A DNA stretch of 47,157 nt from contig JAGMES010000022.1 of the NCBI GenBank assembly GCA_023128035.1, forward strand, positions 1-47,157, read 5' to 3'. Position numbers and translations under genes: made by a program. This document shows, piece by piece, positions 8,529 to 18,002 of the stretch; the first letter of the stretch is position 1; each line of letters starts with the position of its first letter. Under the pieces are notes generated by a model that saw only the letters and a list, made by a program, of their open reading frames with translations, was not told the DNA's origin and ran no database searches. This DNA comes from Halanaerobiales bacterium (GTDB lineage Bacteria; Bacillota_F; Halanaerobiia; DY22613).

Positions 8529-8874
8529 TTTTCACTATATGACAGCTTTTATTTTATTTTTAATCGGTTTTTATACCATGTTAACACGTTCTAATCTAAT
8601 TAAAAAATTGATCGGCATGAATATTATGGATACTGGTGTTTTTTTGTTCCTTGTCTCTATTGGTTATGTTCATGATGGACATGCACCTATTCTCCCTATA
8701 GATGAGGTTAAGGAATTACTTTATGTAAATCCACTACCATCTGCCTTAGTTTTAACCGGAATCGTTGTGTCTTTAAGTGTAAGTGCTTTTGCTTTTACAT
8801 TGATCATGAAGATGTATAAACACTACGGAAGTCTTGATAGTCAAGACATTCTCTGGGCTGAGGTGGATGAATAA
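8494..8874 (+). CDS. mrpC: Mrp/Mnh antiporter subunit C (NuoK-like)
   Basis: This NuoK-related three-helix protein (about 126 aa) contains LIKKLIGMNIMDTGVFLFLV and, in its third helix, DPSALVLTGIVVSLS-type sequence (here NPLPSALVLTGIVVS). The ATG at 8488 touches the AAGGAGG site (8481-8487). The TTG at 8494 has ideal spacing and the ATG at 8500 is also possible, so the exact start is uncertain by two codons. It overlaps mrpD by one base. Confidence 0.9.
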   Translation: MKMQIFEKLITNFHYMTAFILFLIGFYTMLTRSNLIKKLIGMNIMDTGVFLFLVSIGYVHDGHAPILPIDEVKELLYVNPLPSALVLTGIVVSLSVSAFAFTLIMKMYKHYGSLDSQDILWAEVDE

Positions 8875-10364
8875 TGAACATTAACCTTCATCTTCCCATA
8901 TTATTGGTTGTGTTTAATCTTGGTACTGCTTTTTTAGTTCCGTTACTTTATTATTTTAAACCTAAAAATGGTCCCATCCTAGTAATGATTAGTTCATTTA
9001 TTTCACTTATTTCAAGTATCCTAATTCTACGATATGTACGAATTTACGGTTCTTTTACTTACCTTTTAGGTAATTGGGATAAAATGGTTGGGATTGAGTT
9101 AACTATTGACTATCTTACTGTAATAATGCTCGTATTAATTGATCTAATCTCTTTTCTGATAATCTGGTATACATTAGCTGAAATCAAACTGGAGCTAAAA
9201 ACTCCAAAGGTTGGATGGTATTTGACTTTAATCATCCTTCTCAAGGCATCTTTAATGGGAATGGTAATGAGCAATGATCTATTTAACATATTCGTTTTTG
9301 TAGAAGTATCATTGATCTCATCCACAGCTATAATTGCTATTAAAGGTACGCCAAAAGCGCTAAAGGCAAGTTTTAAGTATTTAATGTTAAACGTGATAGC
9401 TTCAGCTTGCATTCTTTTAGCAATCGGAATGACCTATATGATTACAGGACAGTTGAATTTAGATCTGATTCATGAGAAGTTAATGGTGACTGCTTTTCAA
9501 TATCAACGGGTATTTCTAACCTCTTTAAGCTTGTTTACTATTGGTTTTGGATTAAAAGCAGCGCTATTCCCTTTACACATCTGGCTGCCTGATGCCCATT
9601 CAACTGCACCGACTCCGTCAAGTGCACTTCTTTCAGGATTAGTAGTCAAAGGTTATATTGTAGTGATCATACGAATTTTTTATCAGATGGTCTCTATTGA
9701 GCTATTAGAAAAGACACCTATGTTGACATTGCTTGGTTGGCTTTCTGGAGCAGCCATTATTATAGGATCAATATTTGCATTGACACAGATAGATATAAAA
9801 CGTCTTTTAGCTTATTCTAGTATTGTACAGGTAGGATATATTTTCCTAGGTATTTCATTAGCGACACCCGCAGCTTTAACTGGAGCCTTACTTCATATTA
9901 TCAATCATGCTTTTATGAAAACTACTTTATTCTTAAGTGCAGGATTAATTATCTTCAAAACAGGTAAGCGGAGTAGAGATACTTTAGTAGGTATTGGTGG
10001 AGAAACTCCCTATTCAATGGCTGCCTTTACAGTTGCTTCTCTTGCAATGGTTGGAATTCCACCATTAAATGGATTTTTCAGCAAATGGTTTCTGGCTATG
10101 GGAAGTTTAGAAGCAAATAAGCCAATTTTTGTTTTTGTTATTCTTTTGAGTAGTCTTTTAAATGGTGCATATTATCTACCGGTTATTATTCGCGCTTTCT
10201 TTCCTCTAAAAGAAGTGCATCATACTCTTGAACCAGAACGAATTAAAGTAGATAAATTATTGATATTACCTGTACTCTTATTAGCTTTAGGAAATTTAAT
10301 CACAGGTTTAGGAATTGATAAAATAATGATTTATGTTGAAAATGCAGTTGAAACATTGCTATAA
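8874..10364 (+). CDS. mrpD: Mrp antiporter subunit D (NuoL/M/N-like), first copy
   Basis: This proton-translocating antiporter subunit (496 aa) has about 14 helices. Hallmarks of the NuoL/M/N fold are present: the helix-5 glutamate in LFNIFVFVEVSLISS, and the helix-7 lysine in GFGLKAALFPLHIWLPDAHS followed by APTPSSALLSG. These charged residues form the proton path in homologous subunits (established knowledge). The start overlaps mrpC. It is the first of three antiporter-like proteins in tandem. Confidence 0.93.
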   Translation: MNINLHLPILLVVFNLGTAFLVPLLYYFKPKNGPILVMISSFISLISSILILRYVRIYGSFTYLLGNWDKMVGIELTIDYLTVIMLVLIDLISFLIIWYTLAEIKLELKTPKVGWYLTLIILLKASLMGMVMSNDLFNIFVFVEVSLISSTAIIAIKGTPKALKASFKYLMLNVIASACILLAIGMTYMITGQLNLDLIHEKLMVTAFQYQRVFLTSLSLFTIGFGLKAALFPLHIWLPDAHSTAPTPSSALLSGLVVKGYIVVIIRIFYQMVSIELLEKTPMLTLLGWLSGAAIIIGSIFALTQIDIKRLLAYSSIVQVGYIFLGISLATPAALTGALLHIINHAFMKTTLFLSAGLIIFKTGKRSRDTLVGIGGETPYSMAAFTVASLAMVGIPPLNGFFSKWFLAMGSLEANKPIFVFVILLSSLLNGAYYLPVIIRAFFPLKEVHHTLEPERIKVDKLLILPVLLLALGNLITGLGIDKIMIYVENAVETLL

Positions 10365-10387
10365 ATTGCGGAAAGGAGGGGGATTAA

Positions 10388-11872
10388 ATGGTGTTGAACG
10401 CGATAGGAGCAATTTTAATTCCCATATTTTCATTACCCCTTAACATCTGGGCTTTTCGAAAAAATGAGATGCTTAGAAATATCATCCTTTTTATCCTAAC
10501 TAGTTTAATTTTTGTTCTTGTTTTAGGTCTGGTTCCTGCTATAAAAGCTGGGGGAAATTTATCACTACATGTATTTTCAATGCTATCTGTTTGGGAGATA
10601 TTTATCCAAGTTGATCCTTTTGGACTTTTGTTTGCAATGCTTTCATCAGGACTCTGGATTTTCACTGTTCTATATGCTATAGGATATATGAAAGGGTATA
10701 AGAATCAATCCAGATTTTTTATCTTTCTAATCCTTTCATTAGGGATTACGATGGGGGTTGCTTTTTCCGGAAACTTATTTACTCTTTATCTTTTTTATGA
10801 AATCTTAACTTTTATTACGTATCCACTTGTAGTACATTTTCAGTCTAAAGAAGCTTTAAAAGCAGGGCGTAAGTATTTGACCTATTCCTTATCGGGGGCC
10901 GCATTAATTCTATTAGGATTAATATTGACTTATTCATTGACAGGTAGTCTATCGTTTGCCAAAGGAGGACTTTTTGCTGGAAATATAGTTTTGCAAGAAG
11001 GTGGCTGGGTTATCGAATTTCTCTTTACACTATTTGTCTTAGGCTTTGGTGTAAAGGCAGCGATTATGCCTCTTCATGGATGGCTTCCTAGTGCTATGGT
11101 TGCACCAACTCCAGTAAGTGCACTTTTCCATGCTGTTGCTGTAGTAAATTCAGGGTTATTTGGACTAATCCGTGTTCTTTACGGAGTTTTCGGGATTGAA
11201 CTCCTAAAAAAACTTATGATGGGGAAAGTTTTCATGATTTTAGTTCTTGGAACCATAGTTGTAGGCTCAGCAATTGCTTTTTTGCAGGAAAATTTAAAAA
11301 AACGTTTAGCTTATTCGACGATTAGCCAATTAGGATATATCACACTTGGAGTGTCATTGCTAAATCCAGATGGATGGAGAGGTGGGATTATTCATATTTT
11401 CAATCATGCTCTCTTAAAGATCACTCTCTTTTTCTGTGCTGGAATTATTTATAAAATGACACATAAGAAAAAAATCAGTGAAATGCATGGAATTGGAAAA
11501 AAGATGCCTTTAACGATGACTGCTTTTACCATTGCAACATTAGGAATGATTGGAATTCCACCTTCAAATGGGTTTATCAGTAAGTGGTATCTCTTACAAG
11601 GAGCGTTTAAAGCAGGTTCCATGCTGACAATCTTTATGCTTTTATTGAGCGCATTATTGAATGCAGGATATTTTTTTCCAATCATAATCAATGCATTTTT
11701 CAAAAAAGAAACAGAAGATCTTCATATTCATGAAGGTAAATTAGAAGCTCCAGCCATTATGTTGATTCCTGTATTAATCATTGCAATATCTACCTTACTC
11801 ATTGGAATTTGGCCACAAATTCCCCTCTGGCTGGTTGAGAGAAGTATCGAAATGATGGGAGTAGTTGATTAG
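10388..11872 (+). CDS. Mrp antiporter subunit D-like, second copy
   Basis: This is a second NuoL/M/N-type subunit (494 aa). It has the helix-5 glutamate in LFTLYLFYEILTFITYP and the helix-7 lysine in GFGVKAAIMPLHGWLPSAM, followed by APTPVSALFHA. It starts at ATG after AAAGGAGGGGG. It is clearly diverged from its neighbours, so this is an old duplication rather than a recent copy. Its extra presence implies a complex with more proton-pumping units than the two (MrpA and MrpD) of standard Mrp, or alternative complexes (inference). Confidence 0.9.
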   Translation: MVLNAIGAILIPIFSLPLNIWAFRKNEMLRNIILFILTSLIFVLVLGLVPAIKAGGNLSLHVFSMLSVWEIFIQVDPFGLLFAMLSSGLWIFTVLYAIGYMKGYKNQSRFFIFLILSLGITMGVAFSGNLFTLYLFYEILTFITYPLVVHFQSKEALKAGRKYLTYSLSGAALILLGLILTYSLTGSLSFAKGGLFAGNIVLQEGGWVIEFLFTLFVLGFGVKAAIMPLHGWLPSAMVAPTPVSALFHAVAVVNSGLFGLIRVLYGVFGIELLKKLMMGKVFMILVLGTIVVGSAIAFLQENLKKRLAYSTISQLGYITLGVSLLNPDGWRGGIIHIFNHALLKITLFFCAGIIYKMTHKKKISEMHGIGKKMPLTMTAFTIATLGMIGIPPSNGFISKWYLLQGAFKAGSMLTIFMLLLSALLNAGYFFPIIINAFFKKETEDLHIHEGKLEAPAIMLIPVLIIAISTLLIGIWPQIPLWLVERSIEMMGVVD

Positions 11873-11913
11873 TTAAGAGTTAAGAATTTAGTTTGAGTCG
11901 GGAGGTGTGTAGA

Positions 11914-13863
11914 TTGGAGAATGTAACGATGTATCAGTCTGTTTTGCCCTTTCTTACAGTAATCTGGCCCTTACTAGGGTTTTTTATGATTCTTTTGTTT
12001 GGGAAGAAAAGAGAGGAGATGGCTTATGGAATCGCCATATTAAGTAATCTTGGGGCATTGGCTTCACTTCTTATGATGATTCCTCATCTCCAAAAAGGGG
12101 AAACAGTTATTTATAAACTATCACATATGTTTCCACCTTTTGGGTTAAACTTTGAAGTAAAAGTTATCGGACTATTTATGGCTATCTTAAGTTGTTTTCT
12201 CTGGTTGGTCGCAACAATTTATTCTAAACCATATCTGCAAAAAAAGGCTAATCATCGTAGATATTATGCCTTTTTAGAACTTACCCTATTGGGATGTCTG
12301 GGAGTATATCTAACAGGTGAATTGTTTAGTTTGTTTATATTTTTTGAGATTTTAAGTTTAGCCTCTTTTGTACTTGTTATTCATAATGGAACAAAAGAAG
12401 CACTTGAAGCAGGGTATCTGTACCTTTTTATGGGTATATTCGGAGGGCTTTCATTACTCTTAGGGATGACAATCTTCTATTCGTATGGAGACTCCCACAC
12501 CTTTGGTGAGATGCTAACCTATTTTCCAGACCAACCTTTCTTGAAGATGACAACAGCTTTGCTTTTAATAATCGGTTTTGGGGTAAAGGCGGGGATTTTT
12601 CCGGTGCATATCTGGTTACCTCAAGCCCATCCTGTTGCGCCATCTCCTGCGAGTGCATTGCTCTCAGGAGTAATGATTAAGGCAGGTGCATATGGAATTT
12701 TTCTGACATTACAGAAGATATTTTTTCATGATTATTCTATTATTGAGAATTTAGGATATCTAGTTACCTGGATTGGAATGATCACGATGCTATTAGGAGC
12801 GGTCTCTGCTTTACGACAGAAAGATGTTAAGCGTTTGCTAGCTTATAGTAGCATCAGTCAGATGGGTTATATTATCCTAGCTTTAGGATTAGCAACTTAT
12901 CTTGGCGAACACGGTCAGTTAGGTTTTACAGGAGCATTCTTTCATATTTTAAACCATGCAATTTTTAAAGTTGGATTCTTTTTGAATATTGGAATCATCT
13001 ATGTTAAAACCCATAAAAAACATCTTGATCACTTAGGTGGTTTACTTAAAGAGATGCCATTAAATGCGATACTCTTTATAATTTTTGCTGGTGGTATAAT
13101 AGGTATTCCTGGATTTAATGGCTATGCAAGTAAATCACTAATTCATCATACGTTGAGTGAGGCAATTCATCTCAAAGGCGGAGTAGATCTCATTATCTTT
13201 GAAAAGTTATTTATTCTCACAGGAGCTTTTACCTTCGCATATATTACTAAACTTTTTATGAATATCTTTTTGGGGAAGAGACCTAACGAGTTGAAAGTTT
13301 ATCGAATTCCAACGAAGTTAATGACAACGATGGTTATAACACTCAGTGGATTGGTCCTTGCCATCGGATTATTCCCAAATACTGTTGTAGAAAAATTACT
13401 TTTACCAATGGGTATGGAAACAGGTTTTGATCAATATGTAGGAGAAGTTTTTTTTGCTCATTATTCATTTTGGAATTCACATGATCTTCTTGGGGTTATC
13501 CCATATTTTATTATAGGTATAATCCTTTACCTGGCAGAAAGCAAGTTTATAATCTTTACAAAACTGGTTCCCGCCTGGTTTGGAATCCGACAGTTAACTG
13601 AGGGAATTATCAAACTAGTAAGCAGAACCTTTCCTCTTGCTTATTGTTGGATTAGTCGAACAGCTACTCAGAGTGGGGAAGTGGTTCTGAATTTTTGCTT
13701 AAAACATGCCGACAAATTGATCCATTTTGACCGTGATCCGAAAAAAACAAAGATTGGCCCAGTTTCGATTGCCAGTTTAGATTTTAGTAAACTCTGGGTT
13801 GCAATTATGTTAGTTTTGTTTTTAATGCTATCGATTTTAAAAATGATTGAGCCGATTGCTTAA
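11914..13863 (+). CDS. MrpA/NuoL-like antiporter subunit, long form
   Basis: This is the largest antiporter-like subunit (649 aa). The N-terminal 480 residues form the NuoL-type channel with the helix-5 glutamate LFSLFIFFEILSLAS and helix-7 lysine GFGVKAGIFPVHIWLPQAHP. A C-terminal extension of about 150 residues ends in a final helix near residues 625-645. It takes the role of the MrpA N-terminal part, whose C-terminal part is encoded separately at 7503-8061. The TTG at 11914 has the right spacing from GGGAGGT; the upstream TTG at 11893 precedes that site. It is the last gene of the operon. Confidence 0.9.
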   Translation: MENVTMYQSVLPFLTVIWPLLGFFMILLFGKKREEMAYGIAILSNLGALASLLMMIPHLQKGETVIYKLSHMFPPFGLNFEVKVIGLFMAILSCFLWLVATIYSKPYLQKKANHRRYYAFLELTLLGCLGVYLTGELFSLFIFFEILSLASFVLVIHNGTKEALEAGYLYLFMGIFGGLSLLLGMTIFYSYGDSHTFGEMLTYFPDQPFLKMTTALLLIIGFGVKAGIFPVHIWLPQAHPVAPSPASALLSGVMIKAGAYGIFLTLQKIFFHDYSIIENLGYLVTWIGMITMLLGAVSALRQKDVKRLLAYSSISQMGYIILALGLATYLGEHGQLGFTGAFFHILNHAIFKVGFFLNIGIIYVKTHKKHLDHLGGLLKEMPLNAILFIIFAGGIIGIPGFNGYASKSLIHHTLSEAIHLKGGVDLIIFEKLFILTGAFTFAYITKLFMNIFLGKRPNELKVYRIPTKLMTTMVITLSGLVLAIGLFPNTVVEKLLLPMGMETGFDQYVGEVFFAHYSFWNSHDLLGVIPYFIIGIILYLAESKFIIFTKLVPAWFGIRQLTEGIIKLVSRTFPLAYCWISRTATQSGEVVLNFCLKHADKLIHFDRDPKKTKIGPVSIASLDFSKLWVAIMLVLFLMLSILKMIEPIA

Positions 13864-13896
13864 TGATTGTTTATAAAACTAAAAAGTTTAATTCAT

Positions 13897-13939
13897 AATA
13901 ACACCTGACTAGAAAATTATAGTTAGGTGTTATTTTTTT
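13897..13939 (+). terminator. Terminator of the mrp operon
   Basis: A 15-bp stem with one G-U pair (13897-13911 with 13920-13934) and an 8-nt loop is followed by a run of seven T. It lies 33 bp after the last mrp stop codon. Confidence 0.9.
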
Positions 13940-13952
13940 AAAGTCGTGAAAT

Positions 13953-13982
13953 TTGCCAAACATTACATTTCTATGGTATAAT
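13953..13982 (+). promoter_or_regulatory. Sigma-A promoter of the dGTPase-like gene
   Basis: TTGCCA (13953-13958) and TATAAT (13977-13982) are spaced 18 bp, directly after the mrp terminator and 40 bp before the next start codon. Confidence 0.7.
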
Positions 13983-14022
13983 AATATTGGATTACCAGTT
14001 TAAATCAAGGAGGGGAGTAAGG

Positions 14023-15162
14023 ATGCCTGAAAAGAAGTTTAATAATCCATTGAAAGAAGATATTTATTTATCTCGTATACTACAACGTGAAGAAGATATT
14101 AGAGGACCATATTTTCGTGATCAAACTGCGATTATTCATTCTATGCCTTTTCGAAGGTTAAAGCATAAAACACAATTTTTCTTTGCACCAGAAAATGATC
14201 ATATCTGTACACGAATCGAACATGTCCTCCATGTTTCATCTATTGCTGCAACAATTTGCAAAGGATTAGGATTAAATGCAGATTTGGCTCAAGCTATTTC
14301 TTTAGGACATGACCTTGGTCATTCACCATTTGGACACACAGGAGAGCAGGCATTAAATGAGTTAAATAAGGAACACGATTTTATTCACGAATTACATAGC
14401 TTAAGAGTAGTAGATAAACTTGCTTATAATGGTCAGGGTTTGGATCTCACTTATGCTGTACGAGATGGGATTTTATCTCATTGTGGAGAATGCTTTGAAC
14501 AATGGATTGAACCTATTACTGAATATAAAGATTTGAATAGTATTCTTAATCGAGCTACATATCCAACAAGCTATGAAGGTTGCGTTGTTCGCATATCCGA
14601 TAAAATTGCTTATTTGGGACGTGATTTAGAAGATGCTATTACAGCTGGTATGGTAAACAAGGATGATATACCAGAAAGAGTTCTAAAGGATTTTGGTCAA
14701 ACTAATGGTGAGATGATTGATATCATGGTTCACGACGTTATAACCTGGTCAAATGCTAATAATAAAATTGGATTCTCAAAAGAAGTTCATCATTTAATGA
14801 CAGAGTTGAAAGAGTTTAATTATAAAAAAATATATTTTCATCCTAAACTTATTCATTATGGTTATTATTGTCGGAGAATAATACGATTATTATACGATCA
14901 ATTAGAAAAAGTTTTCTTTAAATATGGACTTAATTTTGGCAACTATAAGAATAGTGAATTTCCTTTAGAGAGGAGATTTGGGCATTATTTAAGTGATATG
15001 CAAAATCTTTATGAACAAGAGAAATGGCCTGTTCGTCAAATCATATATGATTATATCGCTGGAATGACAGATCAATATGCAATAAAGATGGTACGGGATT
15101 TCTTTATTCCTGAACCTATTGATTCATTCCGAAATAAAGAGTTAGAAAACTATAAACTATAA
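14023..15162 (+). CDS. dGTP triphosphohydrolase-like HD-domain protein
   Basis: This is a dGTPase-like nucleotide hydrolase (379 aa) that would remove triphosphate from deoxynucleotides. The HD metal site is complete: His67 in RIEHVLHV, His96-Asp97 in LGHDLGHSPFGH and a later Asp in VRISDKIAYLGRDLEDA. The N-terminal segment FRDQTAIIHSMPFRRLKHKTQ is characteristic of the dGTPase family. The ATG at 14023 follows AAGGAGGGG; a TTG 36 nt upstream lacks a site. It has its own promoter and terminator, so it is probably monocistronic. The substrate may differ from dGTP. Confidence 0.9.
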   Translation: MPEKKFNNPLKEDIYLSRILQREEDIRGPYFRDQTAIIHSMPFRRLKHKTQFFFAPENDHICTRIEHVLHVSSIAATICKGLGLNADLAQAISLGHDLGHSPFGHTGEQALNELNKEHDFIHELHSLRVVDKLAYNGQGLDLTYAVRDGILSHCGECFEQWIEPITEYKDLNSILNRATYPTSYEGCVVRISDKIAYLGRDLEDAITAGMVNKDDIPERVLKDFGQTNGEMIDIMVHDVITWSNANNKIGFSKEVHHLMTELKEFNYKKIYFHPKLIHYGYYCRRIIRLLYDQLEKVFFKYGLNFGNYKNSEFPLERRFGHYLSDMQNLYEQEKWPVRQIIYDYIAGMTDQYAIKMVRDFFIPEPIDSFRNKELENYKL

Positions 15163-15169
15163 AATATTA

Positions 15170-15200
15170 GGACTCCAGATTAATCTGGAGTCCATTTTTT
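15170..15200 (+). terminator. Terminator shared by convergent genes
   Basis: A near-perfect palindrome with GGACTCCAGAT on the left arm (15170-15193) is followed by six T on the plus strand. On the minus strand it is followed by a T/A-rich stretch. It separates the dGTPase-like gene from the convergent tldE-like gene and can serve both. Confidence 0.85.
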
Positions 15201-16534
15201 TACACCACAATATTTATATCTCTCAAAAGAATGTGAGGGAGCAACATATGCCCTGAATTTATAGCACTTGCAAAATGCAATTTATTTCCTAAAGCAACTA
15301 CTTGATCCTTTAATATTTCATATATATTAACACCTATAGCTGCATTTTTTACGCGACCAACAATTTTTCCATTTTCGACCTTAAAAGCAAGATCAATATC
15401 ACTATCAACATCGCCTCTGATCAAATTTCCCATGATTAAACCATACATACTATCAATTATAAGACCTTCTTTAATATCAGCCAACATTTCTTCGAAAGCG
15501 ACTGTACCAGGCTCCATAATCCAATTACTAAACCATGGGGTAGGAGTTTTAGCATAATCTCTAGGAGTCCACCAGAACCGCCGTGAGGCCTTTCCGTTAG
15601 GTTCTAACCCCAGAGCATGAGCTGATTTAAGATGAAGTAGGTAATTTTTTAAGATACCTTTTTCATATAACAGAGTTTTTTGAGCAGGTGTACCTTCATC
15701 ATCAATTGCTGAACTTTCAGATCCTCCGATAAGTGTCATATCATCAAATAGAGTGATCTTATCATCAAAAATTTGTTCTCCAATCCGGTCTTTTAATGGT
15801 GATACTCCTAATCTGATATTCTCTCCTGAAAGACCTGCCACAATAGCAAAGGCAATCTGAGAAAGAGCATTAGGGGTGAGAATAACAGGCATTTTTCCTG
15901 GAGAAATTGAACTTTCAACTCGGCCAATTTTAATTTTTTGGATTACTTCATTAGCTAATTCTTCAACTGAATAATCATTAGTCTTTAACTGTCTTACACA
16001 TCCAACCTCTAATATACTTTGATTTTGAACTAATTGACCATCAGCTCCCAAAATTAAGTTATCAGTTGTGGATTTTGAATTACAGTCATTTGTATTTAAA
16101 TAATTTTTAGTCTCTCTCTCTCGACGAAAACCACATGATACAGAAATTTGAGGATCATAATCTTTGATTATTTTAACTATTTTTTCACCATCGGCAATAT
16201 ATTCTTCATAAGAACGATCCCAAAGCTGATCATTTTCTAAAGGAAGTGAAGAGGAATAAGTTGGTTTAGAAAAATCATATTCTAGAATATCACCTTCTGT
16301 AGATGAATCTAAAGCCATTTTAATTATTTCATCATGGCGATCCATGTTTGAAGAAGAGACCATTCCAATTTTCCCATCTTTTTTTACCCTGAGATTAAAT
16401 CCAGCAAGGTTTTTTGATGATAGATTTTCTAATTCACCATTAGTAAAAGAAACCTCATCAAGTTTTTTTTCTAAATAGAAAATTTCAGCACTGTCAGCTC
16501 CATTTTTCAAACTTTTTTCTAAAAGTTTCAACAT
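15200..16534 (-). CDS. tldE: TldE/PmbA family metalloprotease partner subunit
   Basis: This is the non-catalytic partner of TldD (444 aa). It has the family N-terminal domain (SAEIFYLEKK, FTNGELENL) and the late C-terminal half with IAFAIVAGLSGENIRLGVSPL, DDEGTPAQKTLLYEKGILKN and MGNLIRGDVDSDIDLAFKV. It lacks the HExxxH site of TldD, as expected. It begins 2 bp after the tldD stop, with its ribosome site GGAGGTG inside the tldD end, so the two are translationally coupled. TldD/TldE heterodimers degrade peptides and mature some ribosomally made peptides; no peptide precursor gene is seen nearby. Confidence 0.93.
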   Translation of the reverse strand: MLKLLEKSLKNGADSAEIFYLEKKLDEVSFTNGELENLSSKNLAGFNLRVKKDGKIGMVSSSNMDRHDEIIKMALDSSTEGDILEYDFSKPTYSSSLPLENDQLWDRSYEEYIADGEKIVKIIKDYDPQISVSCGFRRERETKNYLNTNDCNSKSTTDNLILGADGQLVQNQSILEVGCVRQLKTNDYSVEELANEVIQKIKIGRVESSISPGKMPVILTPNALSQIAFAIVAGLSGENIRLGVSPLKDRIGEQIFDDKITLFDDMTLIGGSESSAIDDEGTPAQKTLLYEKGILKNYLLHLKSAHALGLEPNGKASRRFWWTPRDYAKTPTPWFSNWIMEPGTVAFEEMLADIKEGLIIDSMYGLIMGNLIRGDVDSDIDLAFKVENGKIVGRVKNAAIGVNIYEILKDQVVALGNKLHFASAINSGHMLLPHILLRDINIVV

Positions 16535-16536
16535 GA

Positions 16537-17910
16537 TTATTCACCTCCAATTGTAACATTCTGTATTCTAATCATTGGTCCACCACTTGTCACAGGTAAG
16601 GGGAATTGTTCGCCTTTTCCGCAACCACCAAAACTATTTTCGATTTCTTCTTTATTTCCAACCATATCAATATCTTTAAGCGTCTTAAATAGGTTACCAG
16701 CCAAAGTAAATCCCTGTACTAATTCGGCGATTTCACCATTTCTAATCATATACCCATGGTGGGCTGTGAAGGAGAAGTTTTCGCCACCCTTTCCACCCTT
16801 AGAATCTACTGCAAATACGCCCAGTTCTACATCTTTTATCATCTCTTCAAAGGTAGCGCTTCCAGGTTCAATGGAAGTATTGCGCATTCTAGGGATTGGT
16901 GGGTATTGATATGAGATTGCTCTTGCACTACCGGTGGGCTTTTCATCAAGTTTAGCTGCAGTTTCCCGAGAATGAAGATGGCCAACCAAAATACCTTCTT
17001 TTAGAAGCACGGTTTTTTCAGCAGGTGTGCCTTCATCATCATAGTGATAACTTCCTCGTAAATCATCAATGATACCAGAATCATAGATATTTAAAATCTC
17101 TGATCCGAAACTTGTGCCAATTTTAAGGATTTCCTGCATTGATGGATTAGCAACAATATGATCTGCTTCCATTGTATGACCAAAAGCCTCATGAACAAAA
17201 GTTCCAGTTAGATCAGAATTTAGTATAACTAAGTATTTACCACCTTTGATTCGGGGTGCTTCTAAAAGATCAAGAGCAAGTTGGCATTCTTTTTTTATTT
17301 TATCTTCTAAACCAAGGAAAACATTAAAATCAGTGCAAGTACCTTTGGTTAAAGCTCCTGTTTGTGTATTTCCATCTTTTACAGCAGTGACTCTAATTGC
17401 CATAGCTATATCTGTTTTTTCTTGTTTTATGTAACTTCCTTCAGAATTTGCAAAAATCGTATTCATAAATTTCTCTCTATATGCTGCCTGAGATGTAATA
17501 ATCCTCTCATCATATTCATCTACTAAGGAACTATAATCTTTTAAAAGTTTAACTTTCTCTTCTAAAGATACCTTACGTGGGTCATTAATAAAAGTAATTT
17601 TTGATTCAAACTCAATAGGTTCTACTTTTGCCCAATAACTTTTTTCTTTGCCAACTAATTTAGCCTGCAAAATAGATTTTTTAACTGCTTCCTCGAGTTC
17701 TGCTAGATCTTTGAAGACAACAAAACCCCAACCACCTTTAGATAAGGTCCGAACATTTCCACCATAGATAAAGTCTGTATTGATTGACTCCACTTTAGAT
17801 TTTTTTACATCAATCGTCATCATGTTGGAATCTTCAAGATGAATCTCAAGATAGTCTACCTGATCCTTATAACGAGAGATCACTTCTGTGAGAAGCTTTT
17901 TTTGTTCCAC
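16537..17910 (-). CDS. tldD: TldD family metalloprotease
   Basis: This is the catalytic subunit (457 aa) of the TldD/TldE protease. The zinc motif HEAFGH lies at residues about 240-245, within TFVHEAFGHTMEADHI. The family C-terminus with SFGGCGKGEQFPLPVTSGGP is present. The GTG at 17910 is spaced correctly after AAAGGAGTG; a TTG 18 nt earlier overlaps that site. It is the first gene of a two-gene unit transcribed away from the 18-kb accessory region. The upstream 300 bp show no recognisable operator. Confidence 0.94.
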   Translation of the reverse strand: MEQKKLLTEVISRYKDQVDYLEIHLEDSNMMTIDVKKSKVESINTDFIYGGNVRTLSKGGWGFVVFKDLAELEEAVKKSILQAKLVGKEKSYWAKVEPIEFESKITFINDPRKVSLEEKVKLLKDYSSLVDEYDERIITSQAAYREKFMNTIFANSEGSYIKQEKTDIAMAIRVTAVKDGNTQTGALTKGTCTDFNVFLGLEDKIKKECQLALDLLEAPRIKGGKYLVILNSDLTGTFVHEAFGHTMEADHIVANPSMQEILKIGTSFGSEILNIYDSGIIDDLRGSYHYDDEGTPAEKTVLLKEGILVGHLHSRETAAKLDEKPTGSARAISYQYPPIPRMRNTSIEPGSATFEEMIKDVELGVFAVDSKGGKGGENFSFTAHHGYMIRNGEIAELVQGFTLAGNLFKTLKDIDMVGNKEEIENSFGGCGKGEQFPLPVTSGGPMIRIQNVTIGGE

Positions 17911-18002
17911 TTGTTTCACTCCTTTCAAATTAACACTACAGTATTTCTTTTTTATAGTGTAAAACTCCTTTTTTTAAAGGGTTGATTACAAAAAAAACTC
18001 TC

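Noticed and set aside
6385..13863. Membrane-bound hydrogenase (Mbh) operon
   Set aside because: The antiporter half matches Mbh order, but none of the hydrogenase genes (large or small subunit with CxxC nickel motifs) follows; a terminator and an unrelated gene come next.
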